This document shows positions 48,939-58,015 of a stretch of 64,000 nt of DNA, in pieces (the first letter of the stretch is position 1; each line of letters starts with the position of its first letter). The stretch spans positions 1 through 64,000 of the forward strand of contig NZ_NPFY01000008.1 of the NCBI RefSeq assembly GCF_002259415.1. Direction: 5' to 3'. The notes below the pieces were generated by a model. That model was not told the DNA's origin. It made no database searches and saw only the letters and a program-made list of their open reading frames with translations. The DNA comes from Rhodococcus sp. 14-2470-1b. GTDB taxonomy: Bacteria; Actinomycetota; Actinomycetes; Mycobacteriales; Mycobacteriaceae. The translations under genes were made by a program, and so were the position numbers.

Positions 48939-51740
48939 TCAGCGTGCTGCCCGGTCGATCATCCCCCGCAGTTCGTGACGCTTGCTGACTCCGAGCTTCG
49001 GATACACGTGATACAGGTGCGAGCCGATCGTGCGTGGTGAGAGGTGCAATTGCTCGCCGATCTGGCGGTTCGTCAGGCCTTCCGCGGCGAGGGTCGCGAT
49101 GTGTTGTTCCTGAGCAGTCAGCGACGCCCACCCGTCCGTCGTCGTCGACGTCGATCCGCGAGTGCCGCCTGCTGCCCGCAGTTCCGCCCGAGCGATGTCC
49201 GCGAACGTCCGCGCGCCGACGGATTCGAACGTGTCCAACGCCGCTGCCAACTGTGGCCTGGCGTCGGTAGGACGGCGGTTGCGCCGCAGCCATTCGCCGT
49301 AGTGAAGCTGAGCACGTGCACGCTCGACCGGCCACTGACCACCGTCCGGATCGAGAACTGCCGTCCGGTAATGACGTTCGGCGCCGCGGGTGGTTTCGCT
49401 CACCAGGGCGGCAGCCAGGTGCCGAAGCAACCTGATCCTGGCCGGTGGCTTCGACCCGATCGCACGCCCGATGGCTGTCACGAACCGCCTGGCCGACGCC
49501 TGTTGCCCGCTCCTTGCACCAGCCCATGCCAGGTCCGCGATACCGAGCACCGATTGGATGCTGTGCAGCGGCGTGCCGTCGTCCTCGAAGACACCTCGCA
49601 GTCGCTCGTACGCGCTCGCGAAATCACCGTTCACACAGGCGAGGAACGAACGGGCCCGCGTCAGATCGACCGTCAGCGCACCGTTCGCTCGCGGCTCGAA
49701 CAGTGTCGCCGCCCGGGCCAGGTGTCCTTTCGCGACATCCACGTTGCCGCGGTGAGTCTCGATGGTGCCACGGTGGATTTCGACGATCGCTTCGACGAGC
49801 GCCATCCTGCCCACCGTCGCCACCTCGGATGCCTCCTCGGCAGCTTTGTCCACCTCGTTCCACCGGCCGGTGTCGACAAGGGCACCCAGGAATGCAGCCA
49901 TCCCCATCGCCCCGGCTCCGAGACTTCCTACCTCACGCAGAGATTCGATTCCTCGCCCGAAGTAGGACAGGGCGTCGACGCTGTTCTCGCTGAGGTATGC
50001 CCTCGTCCCTTCCGCCAGCAGGTACGAGATCTTGGCTGCGATGGACGAGGTCTCGTCGAGGGCTACGCGAGCCTCCGCCCCGAGGGTGCTCGTCGAGTAC
50101 TCGGCAATCAGCTGCCTGACGGCTTCCTTCGCCGCATCCGGCATCGGCGACAGAAGGTCGCGCCCTTCCGAGGAGACCTCACCGCCGGCGCTCGGTGCGG
50201 GAATCGCCTCGGCGAGACTGGACAATGCGGTCCTTCGCCACTCTCCGCCACTGAAATGCGCCGCGCCGAGGGCAGTGAACAACAGCGCCAGAGTAAGACT
50301 TTCGTCCGTCGGTGTGTACTCCGAGAACGTGCGACGCACCACGTCGAACGCCTCGTCCGGTTTCGCCGTTTGCAGCAGTATCGAGGCAGTCGGAAGCGCT
50401 GCCGCACTGCGAATCTCGGGCGAGGTCGTTGCTCGGCGAACCTGAGCAGCCAACGACAGTCCCCACTGCGGATCGCCCGCCATGTAGGCAGCGTGCGCAG
50501 CACTGGCGTATCGCAACGCCGCTTTGTCCGGCGCCGGAGAGATTTGCGCAGACCGTTCCAACGCACGTGCGACCTCGAAGAACCCTCCTCGGCGGTGAGA
50601 CAGTTCGGCGGCGCCTTCCAGTTCCGCGGCCACCGATTCGTCCACGCCGTCCGCGGCCGCAGCACGATGCCACGCCCGGCATGGCGGGTCGTCGACCAGT
50701 CGAGCAGCGAAATCCTCGTGTGCGGCGCGGCGCTGGTCCACACTGCAGTCGGAATAGGCTGCGGAGCGGACCAGCGGATGCGTGAAATGTACGGCACGGC
50801 CGTCGATCACAACGAGACCGGACTGTTCCGCTTCCCTCCACACCGACAGATCGCCGCCGAACCCTGCAGCCGCGGTGATGATGTCCAGAGACTCGTATCC
50901 GGATCCGGACGCCGCGTAGAGCAACAACTTTCGGGTCTGCGGCGTCAGGTCGGCGATTCGAAGGGAGAACAGCGACTGCACCCGACGAACCCGGTCGTCG
51001 CCCGTACTGGCCGACAGGTCGACGCCCGACCGGACGACGGCACGGCTGAACTCGATGATCGCCAGAGGATTTCCCTTTGCCTGACGAATGATCTCGAGTC
51101 GCGCAGAGCGCGACGGTGTCATGGGCTGACGGTCCAACAAGACGGCGGACTCTGCTTCGGTGAGACTGGGGACCTCCGCCGCGGCGACGCCAGGATCGAC
51201 GCCGTCGGGAATACGGTGACCTCTCGAGCTGCACAGCGTGGTCATCGGACCGGCCACCCGCCGGACTGCGTAGACGACGATGTCGAGCGAATCACGGTCG
51301 AGCAGGTGCGCGTCGTCGAGAAGCAGCACGAGGGGTGACTCCGCGGCGAGCACTTCGAGGAGGTGGAGTACCGCGTGCCTGCAGGCGTACATGTCGACCA
51401 TGGCGGGCAGGGGTGCGCGACCCAGCATCTCGTCGAGTGGGATTCGAATTGCTTCGGGCAGACGGTCGGCATACGCCATGACCGGCCACAACAACTGCTG
51501 CAGTCCGGAGAACATCTGCTGGGTCTCGGCGTCCACGCCTGAGGCTTGCAGCACTCGAACACCGGCGTCCTCGGCGACGGCACGCGCATGCCGGAGAAGA
51601 GTGCTCTTGCCGATCCCGGCCTCACCCAGCAGCCAGAACATCCGATCGCCCGCGCCCGGATTCGTCACCATGCGGGTGATCGACGCAGCCAGCGCGTCTC
51701 GCCCCACCAGCGCCCCAGCGGGCTCGCGTTCCGCAGTCAT
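48939..51740 (-). CDS. Large LuxR-type (LAL) ATP-binding regulator
   Basis: Regulator of 933 residues with the LAL plan: N-terminal AAA/STAND ATPase (Walker A WLLGEAGIGKSTLLRHA near residues 36-52; Walker B LVLLLDDAHLLD), a long helical TPR-like middle (about 330-840), and a C-terminal LuxR helix-turn-helix (about 870-933: WASLTAQEQHIATLAAEGL then TNRQIGEQLHLSPRTIGSHL). The inducer probably binds the middle or ATPase part. It is on the same strand as, and 118 bases upstream of, mno-moxR-vwa. Activation of that operon is a reasonable inference. Confidence 0.92.
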   Translation of the reverse strand: MTAEREPAGALVGRDALAASITRMVTNPGAGDRMFWLLGEAGIGKSTLLRHARAVAEDAGVRVLQASGVDAETQQMFSGLQQLLWPVMAYADRLPEAIRIPLDEMLGRAPLPAMVDMYACRHAVLHLLEVLAAESPLVLLLDDAHLLDRDSLDIVVYAVRRVAGPMTTLCSSRGHRIPDGVDPGVAAAEVPSLTEAESAVLLDRQPMTPSRSARLEIIRQAKGNPLAIIEFSRAVVRSGVDLSASTGDDRVRRVQSLFSLRIADLTPQTRKLLLYAASGSGYESLDIITAAAGFGGDLSVWREAEQSGLVVIDGRAVHFTHPLVRSAAYSDCSVDQRRAAHEDFAARLVDDPPCRAWHRAAAADGVDESVAAELEGAAELSHRRGGFFEVARALERSAQISPAPDKAALRYASAAHAAYMAGDPQWGLSLAAQVRRATTSPEIRSAAALPTASILLQTAKPDEAFDVVRRTFSEYTPTDESLTLALLFTALGAAHFSGGEWRRTALSSLAEAIPAPSAGGEVSSEGRDLLSPMPDAAKEAVRQLIAEYSTSTLGAEARVALDETSSIAAKISYLLAEGTRAYLSENSVDALSYFGRGIESLREVGSLGAGAMGMAAFLGALVDTGRWNEVDKAAEEASEVATVGRMALVEAIVEIHRGTIETHRGNVDVAKGHLARAATLFEPRANGALTVDLTRARSFLACVNGDFASAYERLRGVFEDDGTPLHSIQSVLGIADLAWAGARSGQQASARRFVTAIGRAIGSKPPARIRLLRHLAAALVSETTRGAERHYRTAVLDPDGGQWPVERARAQLHYGEWLRRNRRPTDARPQLAAALDTFESVGARTFADIARAELRAAGGTRGSTSTTTDGWASLTAQEQHIATLAAEGLTNRQIGEQLHLSPRTIGSHLYHVYPKLGVSKRHELRGMIDRAAR

Positions 51741-51872
51741 CGAGCACCGCCCGTAGTTGTAGCAACAATATGTCGTTCACATTGTGACACCGCCGCGCCT
51801 GTCGTACAGCGTTCGCATGGCCACCCACGGCAGCGCGCTGGACCCCGTGGGTTGGACTGCTCAATGCAAAGC

Positions 51873-52445
51873 CTAGGCCGCGAGGGCCTGGGCTCGGCAT
51901 CGCACCGGGCTCAGGCCGTCGAGGCGTAACGAGATGCGGTCGTTGTAGAACCAGTCGAGGTATCGGAGGTGACGAAACATTTCTTCTCGAGAGCGATACT
52001 GCGCCTCGAGCGCGATGCCAGCGAGAACCTTCACCGTCGTCCCAGTTCCCTCGAGGCCCGCAATTCTCCCAGGTACGCCATCTGAGTGCGCACCCGCTCG
52101 TTCCTTCCGCGCAGGCGGTCGAGCTCGCTGGCCTCACCCGGATCAACTCCCGACGGTGCCGGTCCCCGACCCGACCTCTTCGGACGTAGCGCCTCGTCGC
52201 CGCGCGGCGATATCCGCGCACCCACGGATCGATGATTCTCGCCGACGACAGTCCGCACTCACGCGCCAGCTCGATCCGGTTTCTCCACCAACCCATTTCC
52301 CCCTCGAACCCGCCACCGGCCGTAAAGCAAGACCACAGCGCCTACCACCGACCTTCGCAGCAGCCGAGAGGGCACCAACACCCTCCTCGAACAACGCAAA
52401 CCCCGCAACACGTTGATCCTCGGTAACTGAACTACCTACACGCAT
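51873..52445 (-). mobile_element. Decayed IS3-family (IS150-type) element
   Basis: Pieces of orfA appear in three shifted frames: TEDQRVAGFALFEEGVGALS, then LLYGRWRVRGGNGLVEKPD, then LARECGLSSARIIDPWVRGY, and RPKRSGRGPAPSG ahead of LRASRELGRR. The C-terminal end of orfB (LDWFYNDRISLRLDGLSPVR, ending RAQALAA and a stop at 51873) follows directly. Most of orfB, including its DDE core, is therefore deleted. No clear terminal inverted repeats remain. The element lies just upstream of the SOS box of the DUF222 gene. Bases 51741-51872 hold nothing I recognise. Confidence 0.8.
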
Positions 52446-52471
52446 ACACGCACAGCGCGTGGCTATTGCGT

Positions 52472-52487
52472 TCGAACATACGTTCGA
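52472..52487. promoter_or_regulatory. LexA SOS box before DUF222/HNH gene
   Basis: TCGAACATACGTTCGA is a perfect actinobacterial LexA site (TCGAAC-N4-GTTCGA). It ends 13 bases before the ATG of the DUF222/HNH gene, where it would cover the promoter or transcription start. Damage-inducible expression is the natural inference. Confidence 0.8.
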
Positions 52488-52500
52488 TTAGACTTGCGGC

Positions 52501-54690
52501 ATGGGGATGCAGGGGGGCACGACCAGAGAGATTCGCGCGGCTGCCGATGCAGCCGCGGCGACAGCGCTGTCCTCGCTTGCAGATGCCCGCCGAGCCGAGA
52601 ACAGGTGCGCCGCCGCGGTGGTCCGTTCCGTACACGACTTGACCGAACTCAGATTCGCAACGGAGATGGATGTACATCACTTAGGAGAGGACGAGGCCGA
52701 TATCGCATTGGCCAGGCGCACGGTCGAATGCGAGGCCGCCGTCGCATTGTCCCTGTCCCGCATGATGACGCGTGACCTGTTGACCGTCGGTGCGCAACTC
52801 GCGTGGCGCCTACCTCGGGTCTCCGCAGCCTTCGACGAGGGCGACTTGGACTACCCACGCGCCCGGGCAATCGCACTCACCCTGGAGAAGGCAAGCGATA
52901 CCACGGTCGCGGCGTTGGAGGAGTCCGTACTGTCGGCCGCGCTGCGCATGAACACCAGAGCACTCAAGGAGAACATCTGGCGAGCCTGGTTCGAGCACGA
53001 CGCCGCCGAAGCCTCCGCCGCTCAGAAAGCAACCGAATCCGAGGAGCGCTGCGCCGAGGTGAAGCGAGGCGATGACGGTACGGCCACCCTCATTGCCAAG
53101 ATGTCCACTCTCGAAGGCGCGGAATGCAACTCGGTTCTGGAAGAATTGATCGGGACAGTGTGCTCCCGTGATCCGCGGACCAAGAAGCAGCTCCGAGGAT
53201 TCGCACTGCTGGCCCTCTTCCACCGCGAGGACTACATCCTCTGCACCTGCGGTCGAGCAGAGTGCCCTGTCCGCAGCACCGAGCGAGTCCACAAGGATCG
53301 TCGCCCCCACCTGCTCCAGATCATGATCGACATCAAGACACTACTGGGGCTGACCAACGAACCCGCGACCCTCGGAGACGGAACCGTTCTCGACCCTGAA
53401 ATCGCACGACACATCGCCCGCAGTGCCGAGTGGCAGATCCTGTTGACCGAACTTCTCGACGCCGCGCACCACGCGACCGCTGCAACCGATCGCACCGCCG
53501 AAGCCCGGGTCGAGTCCGACGACGCCTCGCCACAACACAACACCGACGGCACCGACGGTGACAGCGACACCGACGGGGACAGCGACACCGACGGCCCCGG
53601 TGATTCGGGCGGCCCCAGTGACTCGGGTGGCCCCGGTGTTCCGTCCGGCCCTGGTGTTCCGTCCGACCCTGATGTTCCGTCCGGCCCTGTACCGCGGGTA
53701 CCTTCGGGCAGCGGCGAATCGGAAGGTCCGCGCGCTGTGCGGCTGCTGCGCCGAGGCAAGATCCGGTCGGCAGCTCCGCTACCTTCACGGGAATCCGCTT
53801 CCGCCAACAGAACAACGTCGTCGAAGGTCCGACACCACGACATCGATCTGTCGAAGTACATACAGGACTTCCTGTCCGCGTCGGCGCAGGATTCATCGTT
53901 GACCCGCGGAATACACCCCGACGGCCATGGCGGTTTCCTCGAGCCGCCACCTGGCGCGCTGACGTACAGGCCGTCGGCCGAGCTTGTCGCACTCACGCGA
54001 GCTACGCACTGCACGTGCACATTTCCTGGGTGCAGTGTGCCGTCCGAACGGTGCGAAATCGACCACGTCGTACCGTTCGATCACAACGATCCCCTCGCAG
54101 GCGGATGGACCGTTCGATCCAACCTGCAGCCTCTGTGCAAATACCACCACCAGGCGAAGACACTGAAGCTGTGGACCGCTGCGGTATTGGCCGGCGACGC
54201 GATCTACTGGGTGTCGACGTCGGGCCTGCGCCACATGACACCGTCGACCTTCGGGACAGTCGTGGTGCCCGCGACGTTCCGACATACATCGAAACACCGC
54301 ATGCGGCCTGAATCGTGGATATGGAACTCGGACCGAGAGAACGGCATGGGCTACGTCGTCGACCCATGCGATCTGGACGACTCGGCGCAACCCATGTCCG
54401 CCGACAGAGCAGACACTGCAGCGGCACTGGAGCGTGTGCCCTCCGACGCACTGTACGAGCCGACATGGTGGGAGATGCACATCTCCGTCACCGACTCGAC
54501 GTGGTCGAAGGTCGCCGACATGAATTCCCCGATGGCCGACGGCACCATTCGCATACCCTCGCTCGGCGACATCGCGCGGATGACCGACACCCAGGACCGG
54601 GAGGACGCCACGTTCATTCGGCGCATGTTCGTCGAGCATCGAACGGTCATCGCAGCCCGAGAAACACGAAACTACCGGGCGCCCTTCTGA
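52501..54690 (+). CDS. DUF222 protein with C-terminal HNH motif
   Basis: Protein of 729 residues. DUF222 covers about 10-300 (RAENRCAAAVVRSVHDLTEL, FDEGDLDYPRARAIALTLEK). A low-complexity linker at about 348-405, rich in D, S, G and P, contains tandem DGDSDTD and GVPSGP-type units. The HNH region (about 500-560) has CTCTFPGCSVPSERCEIDHV then NLQPLCKYHHQAKT, with paired Cys for a structural zinc and the catalytic His. A further 165 residues follow. The family is abundant in actinobacteria and of unknown role. ATG 52501 lies just after a perfect SOS box, tying it to DNA damage or mobility. Confidence 0.9.
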   Translation: MGMQGGTTREIRAAADAAAATALSSLADARRAENRCAAAVVRSVHDLTELRFATEMDVHHLGEDEADIALARRTVECEAAVALSLSRMMTRDLLTVGAQLAWRLPRVSAAFDEGDLDYPRARAIALTLEKASDTTVAALEESVLSAALRMNTRALKENIWRAWFEHDAAEASAAQKATESEERCAEVKRGDDGTATLIAKMSTLEGAECNSVLEELIGTVCSRDPRTKKQLRGFALLALFHREDYILCTCGRAECPVRSTERVHKDRRPHLLQIMIDIKTLLGLTNEPATLGDGTVLDPEIARHIARSAEWQILLTELLDAAHHATAATDRTAEARVESDDASPQHNTDGTDGDSDTDGDSDTDGPGDSGGPSDSGGPGVPSGPGVPSDPDVPSGPVPRVPSGSGESEGPRAVRLLRRGKIRSAAPLPSRESASANRTTSSKVRHHDIDLSKYIQDFLSASAQDSSLTRGIHPDGHGGFLEPPPGALTYRPSAELVALTRATHCTCTFPGCSVPSERCEIDHVVPFDHNDPLAGGWTVRSNLQPLCKYHHQAKTLKLWTAAVLAGDAIYWVSTSGLRHMTPSTFGTVVVPATFRHTSKHRMRPESWIWNSDRENGMGYVVDPCDLDDSAQPMSADRADTAAALERVPSDALYEPTWWEMHISVTDSTWSKVADMNSPMADGTIRIPSLGDIARMTDTQDREDATFIRRMFVEHRTVIAARETRNYRAPF

Positions 54691-54709
54691 ATGCTCTGCG
54701 CTCGGGACG

Positions 54710-56296
54710 CTAGATCACCGTGCCGACGTCCTCGGTGACCAGTCGGTCGAGGGCGCGTTCTGCGATGGCTGCGATGGTCATCGACGGATTGCAGGCGGCC
54801 GCATTGCCGGGGAGAAGCGCCCCGTCGAGAACGTACAGTCCACGCTGCCCGAGGACACGACCCTCGAGATCGCACACCGAACCCATGTTGGCGCCGCCGA
54901 GTGGATGCCAAGTGGTCGGCACGAGGGCGTTGGTGTCGGTGAGCAGACCCGATGGACCGGCCAACCTGTGTGCAGCGGGCCCGATCTTCGACAGTTGTAT
55001 GGCCGAGTCGCCCTCCCACGGCCATCGCAGTACCGCGTCGTCGACGGCGCTGTCGTATTCGAACCTTCCGCGGCCTGCACTGACGCCGTACCCGACCATC
55101 GTCGTGCTTCTGCCGTCCAGTCCGAGCGGCGGGAACGACGCCTGGATGATAGTGAAGGCGGCATGCGGATCGTCCCACTGCAAACTTCCGTAGACGACCG
55201 GTCCTCCCTGCTGCGGTCCGAACCCGTTCGCGATGTCCGTCCACACGTAGATGCGGTCTGCGTTGGTGCCCCATCCCTCACCGAGTGCATCCGGCATGTC
55301 GGGGATACGGCCCGACGCGGACGCCCGCAGCAGCAGCTTGGTGGTGTTGGTGCTTCCTGCGGCCATCACGAGCGTGTCGGTCGTCAGAATCTTGTTCTCG
55401 AGCACCACACCCGACGGGTCCGTCCGGTCCACGTAGAGGGTCCATCTGCCGTCCGGTGCTCGCTCCACATCGCGGACTTCGTGGAGAATTTCCACGGTGA
55501 CGAGTCCCGTCGCCTCCCCTGCGGCAATGTAAGTGACGTCGACAGAGTTCTTTCCGCCGTTGTTGACACCGAGAGCTCCGTCGCCGTTGGTGTACGACGG
55601 GGCCATTTCTCCGCGCAGTTCTGCGAGTGCGTAGTTCCAGTCGATCGGCATCGGAATCTTCGACACCGGAAAACCCTCTCGCACAGCGTTCTGTGCGAAC
55701 ACTCGCGCGGCCTGGTAGTTGGGGCTGTCGATCAGTTCGTCCGGCGCGGTGGCCAGTCCGAGCATGCGTGCCACGCGCGGGTAGTGCACACGGTCGAGGG
55801 TCTTCCAGTCGAGCCCGTCCGGGAAGTTGGCGTCGAAGACGTGTTCCGCGGGTTGCAGCGTCATACCCTGATACACGAGGGACCCGCCTCCGACGCCGGC
55901 TGCGCACAGAGCCGTCATGTTGTCTCCGACGACGGCTTCGAGGAGGCCTGCGTACGGATCGAATGCGAGCGGTCTCCCGAACAGCTGCGGGTTGGACCTG
56001 TGCCACAAGATGCGTTTGTCCGGGTTGGCCGCGTGCGGGAACGTCTCGGAGTTCGGGCCGGTCGGCCAGCGCATTCCACGCTCGAGCACCGTCACCGGCA
56101 CACCGGCCTCCGCCAAGCGCAGCGATGCGACGCCGCCGCCGAATCCGGACCCCACGACGACGACGCGGTGGTCCTCCCGGACGAGGGGCACCCGGTTCAC
56201 CTTCGACCGCGCACCGGCTCGGCCACCTCCCAGCGCGGCGCCCGCTACGGCGACCCCTGCCCCGGTCAAGAACGTTCTGCGACTCACAGTCGGCAT
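54710..56296 (-). CDS. GMC oxidoreductase, cholesterol-oxidase-like
   Basis: Secreted flavoenzyme of about 528 residues. It starts MPTVSRRTFLTGAG, a twin-arginine signal. The FAD motif VVVVGSGFGGGVASLRLAEA is followed by VGGGSLVYQGM and, near the end, TWHPLGGANMG carrying the conserved catalytic His. The C-terminal ACNPSMTIAAIAERALD is the second FAD segment. The closest recognisable family is class I cholesterol oxidase (ChoA/ChoD). The segment that should carry the isomerising Glu (FAEIAPLP in ChoA) reads FTIIQASFPPL, so that residue seems absent and the product may differ. A tetR gene lies 107 bases downstream of its start side. Confidence 0.84.
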   Translation of the reverse strand: MPTVSRRTFLTGAGVAVAGAALGGGRAGARSKVNRVPLVREDHRVVVVGSGFGGGVASLRLAEAGVPVTVLERGMRWPTGPNSETFPHAANPDKRILWHRSNPQLFGRPLAFDPYAGLLEAVVGDNMTALCAAGVGGGSLVYQGMTLQPAEHVFDANFPDGLDWKTLDRVHYPRVARMLGLATAPDELIDSPNYQAARVFAQNAVREGFPVSKIPMPIDWNYALAELRGEMAPSYTNGDGALGVNNGGKNSVDVTYIAAGEATGLVTVEILHEVRDVERAPDGRWTLYVDRTDPSGVVLENKILTTDTLVMAAGSTNTTKLLLRASASGRIPDMPDALGEGWGTNADRIYVWTDIANGFGPQQGGPVVYGSLQWDDPHAAFTIIQASFPPLGLDGRSTTMVGYGVSAGRGRFEYDSAVDDAVLRWPWEGDSAIQLSKIGPAAHRLAGPSGLLTDTNALVPTTWHPLGGANMGSVCDLEGRVLGQRGLYVLDGALLPGNAAACNPSMTIAAIAERALDRLVTEDVGTVI

Positions 56297-56401
56297 CGAG
56301 CCCACCCCCACCCCGTAGGAAACTGCAGCCACTTCGGGCTGAGTGGACCCAAAACTAGACACCGCAGCGGAGAAGTGTCAAGGTTTCCCTCGGTAACGGC
56401 G

Positions 56402-56953
56402 TCAGGTCAGCCGTTCGAGCGCGGGTTCGAGCCACTTGCCGAGGAACTCGCGGAGCAACTCATCCGTACGCACCGCATCACTGTCGAAGACGATCACCGA
56501 CAACCCGAGGCGCACGGTGATCTCGACGATCTCGTCAAGGTAGTGTTCGTCGACCATTCCGCGATCCACGAGCGAAACGAAGAACTGCTTCGCAACAGGT
56601 TTGGCGCGCGCGATCATGCCGTAGTCGAAGACCGGGTTTCCCTGCTCGGCCACCAGAAGCGCTGCGAGCACCGGATTGGACCGAAACGCGTCACGCCCGG
56701 ACACGATCATTTCCGTCGCGAACTCCGCGACGGACCCGGCGGATTCGAGCCTCACTCGAATACCGCCCAGAATCTCCAACACCAGGCTGGCCACCGCCTG
56801 CGACACGACCTCTTCGCGGGACCCGAAGATGCTGTAGACGGTTTGCCGTGAGACCCCCGCGGCACTGGCGACCGCGGCGACGTTGACTCCTTCGAATCCA
56901 CCGTCCTCGATCAGACGCAACGTTGCGTTGAGGACCTTCTGCCGCGACCGCAT
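56402..56953 (-). CDS. TetR-family regulator
   Basis: Regulator of 183 residues starting MRSRQKVLNATLRLIEDGGF, then VNVAAVASAAGVSRQTVYSIFGSREE, the TetR DNA-binding domain. The C-terminal domain (DAFRSNPVLAALLVAEQGNP) is of the common actinobacterial type. It lies upstream of, and on the same strand as, the cholesterol-oxidase-like gene (106 bases apart) and is its likely regulator. Its start is 29 bases from the end of the LysR gene. Confidence 0.85.
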   Translation of the reverse strand: MRSRQKVLNATLRLIEDGGFEGVNVAAVASAAGVSRQTVYSIFGSREEVVSQAVASLVLEILGGIRVRLESAGSVAEFATEMIVSGRDAFRSNPVLAALLVAEQGNPVFDYGMIARAKPVAKQFFVSLVDRGMVDEHYLDEIVEITVRLGLSVIVFDSDAVRTDELLREFLGKWLEPALERLT

Positions 56954-56981
56954 CGGTCCATTATCTACGTCTTCAGCAGTT

Positions 56982-57878
56982 TCATGCGGACAGGCGCGGC
57001 GGCAGGTGTTCGCGAAGATGGTCGACGGCCGCACGCACTCGTCGCGGAACCTGGGGAGCCGCCGAGTACACAGCGTGAATATCCGCGTCGGGGGTGGCGA
57101 TGTCCGGAAGAACCTGCACCAGCGTGCCGTCACGCAGCATCGGACCGACGTGCCACAGCGATCGCATCAGCAGACCACGTCCCTCCACACACCACGCGGT
57201 GGTGACGTCCCCGTCGTTGCTCGTCATGTTGCCCGAGACCCGCAGCGCCGTCTCGTCGGCCCCGACGCCGAATCGCCACAACGCGAAGTCACCCTCGTCC
57301 TGACGAAGCACGATGCAGTTGTGCCGGCGTATCTCTTCGACGGTCCGAGGAAATCCGTGCTCGGCGACGTAGCCGGGTGAGGCGACCACGATTCGACGGC
57401 TGCGCGCCAGCCGCTTGGCGGTGGACCTCGAATCCTGTAGTGCACCAACCCGAATGGAGAGGTCGTACGGCGTCCTCGATGCCGCCGGAGGTGTTGCGGA
57501 GAGTTCCACGTCCACCTCGAGCCTCGGATGCAACGCCACGAATTCCGCCATCAGGGGAGCGATGTGGGCCCGCCCCAGTCCGACCGACGAGTGAACCTGC
57601 AGGCGCCCACGCAGCTCCGCATAGTGGCCGCTGATGGATTCCTCCAATTCGGCCACGTCGGCCGATATGGCCGCGGCACCGCGTGCATATCGCTCGCCTT
57701 CCGGAGTCAACGTGAGCCGGCGGGTACTGCGATGGACGAGCCGTACCGCCAATCTGGATTCGAGCTGGGCGAGACGCTTGCTGACCGACGAGACGGACAC
57801 CCCCAGCTCGCGGCCGACCGCGGTGAGGCTGGCCGACCTGGCCACTACCTCGAAGAATCCCAGATCATCCTTCTGCAT
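56982..57878 (-). CDS. LysR-family regulator, DmlR-like
   Basis: Regulator of 298 residues. The N-terminal helix-turn-helix is DLGFFEVVARSASLTAVGRE then LGVSVSSVSKRLAQLESRL. The effector-binding domain has LQVHSSVGLGRAHIAPLMAE and later YVAEHGFPRTVEEIRRHNCI. It is divergent from a D-malate/tartrate dehydrogenase gene, the same layout as dmlR-dmlA in Escherichia coli, where the regulator activates the enzyme gene on D-malate. The same role is likely here. The 137-base gap is AT-rich next to the regulator start. Confidence 0.88.
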   Translation of the reverse strand: MQKDDLGFFEVVARSASLTAVGRELGVSVSSVSKRLAQLESRLAVRLVHRSTRRLTLTPEGERYARGAAAISADVAELEESISGHYAELRGRLQVHSSVGLGRAHIAPLMAEFVALHPRLEVDVELSATPPAASRTPYDLSIRVGALQDSRSTAKRLARSRRIVVASPGYVAEHGFPRTVEEIRRHNCIVLRQDEGDFALWRFGVGADETALRVSGNMTSNDGDVTTAWCVEGRGLLMRSLWHVGPMLRDGTLVQVLPDIATPDADIHAVYSAAPQVPRRVRAAVDHLREHLPPRLSA

Positions 57879-58015
57879 CAGACTCCTTTCTTTCCTTTGA
57901 AGAAAGAATACTTTGCCTCCTGCGCCCTTTCACCGCGGCTTCTTGCGAATTACTGTCGAACCGAACGTTCACCTACAGACCGACACCCACAGACCGACAC
58001 CAGGAGGACTGCTCG

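Noticed and set aside
49044..51338. Long plus-strand open frame opposite the LAL regulator
   Set aside because: Low-complexity, Arg-rich product without motifs; the minus strand encodes an intact ATPase-LuxR protein over the same bases.
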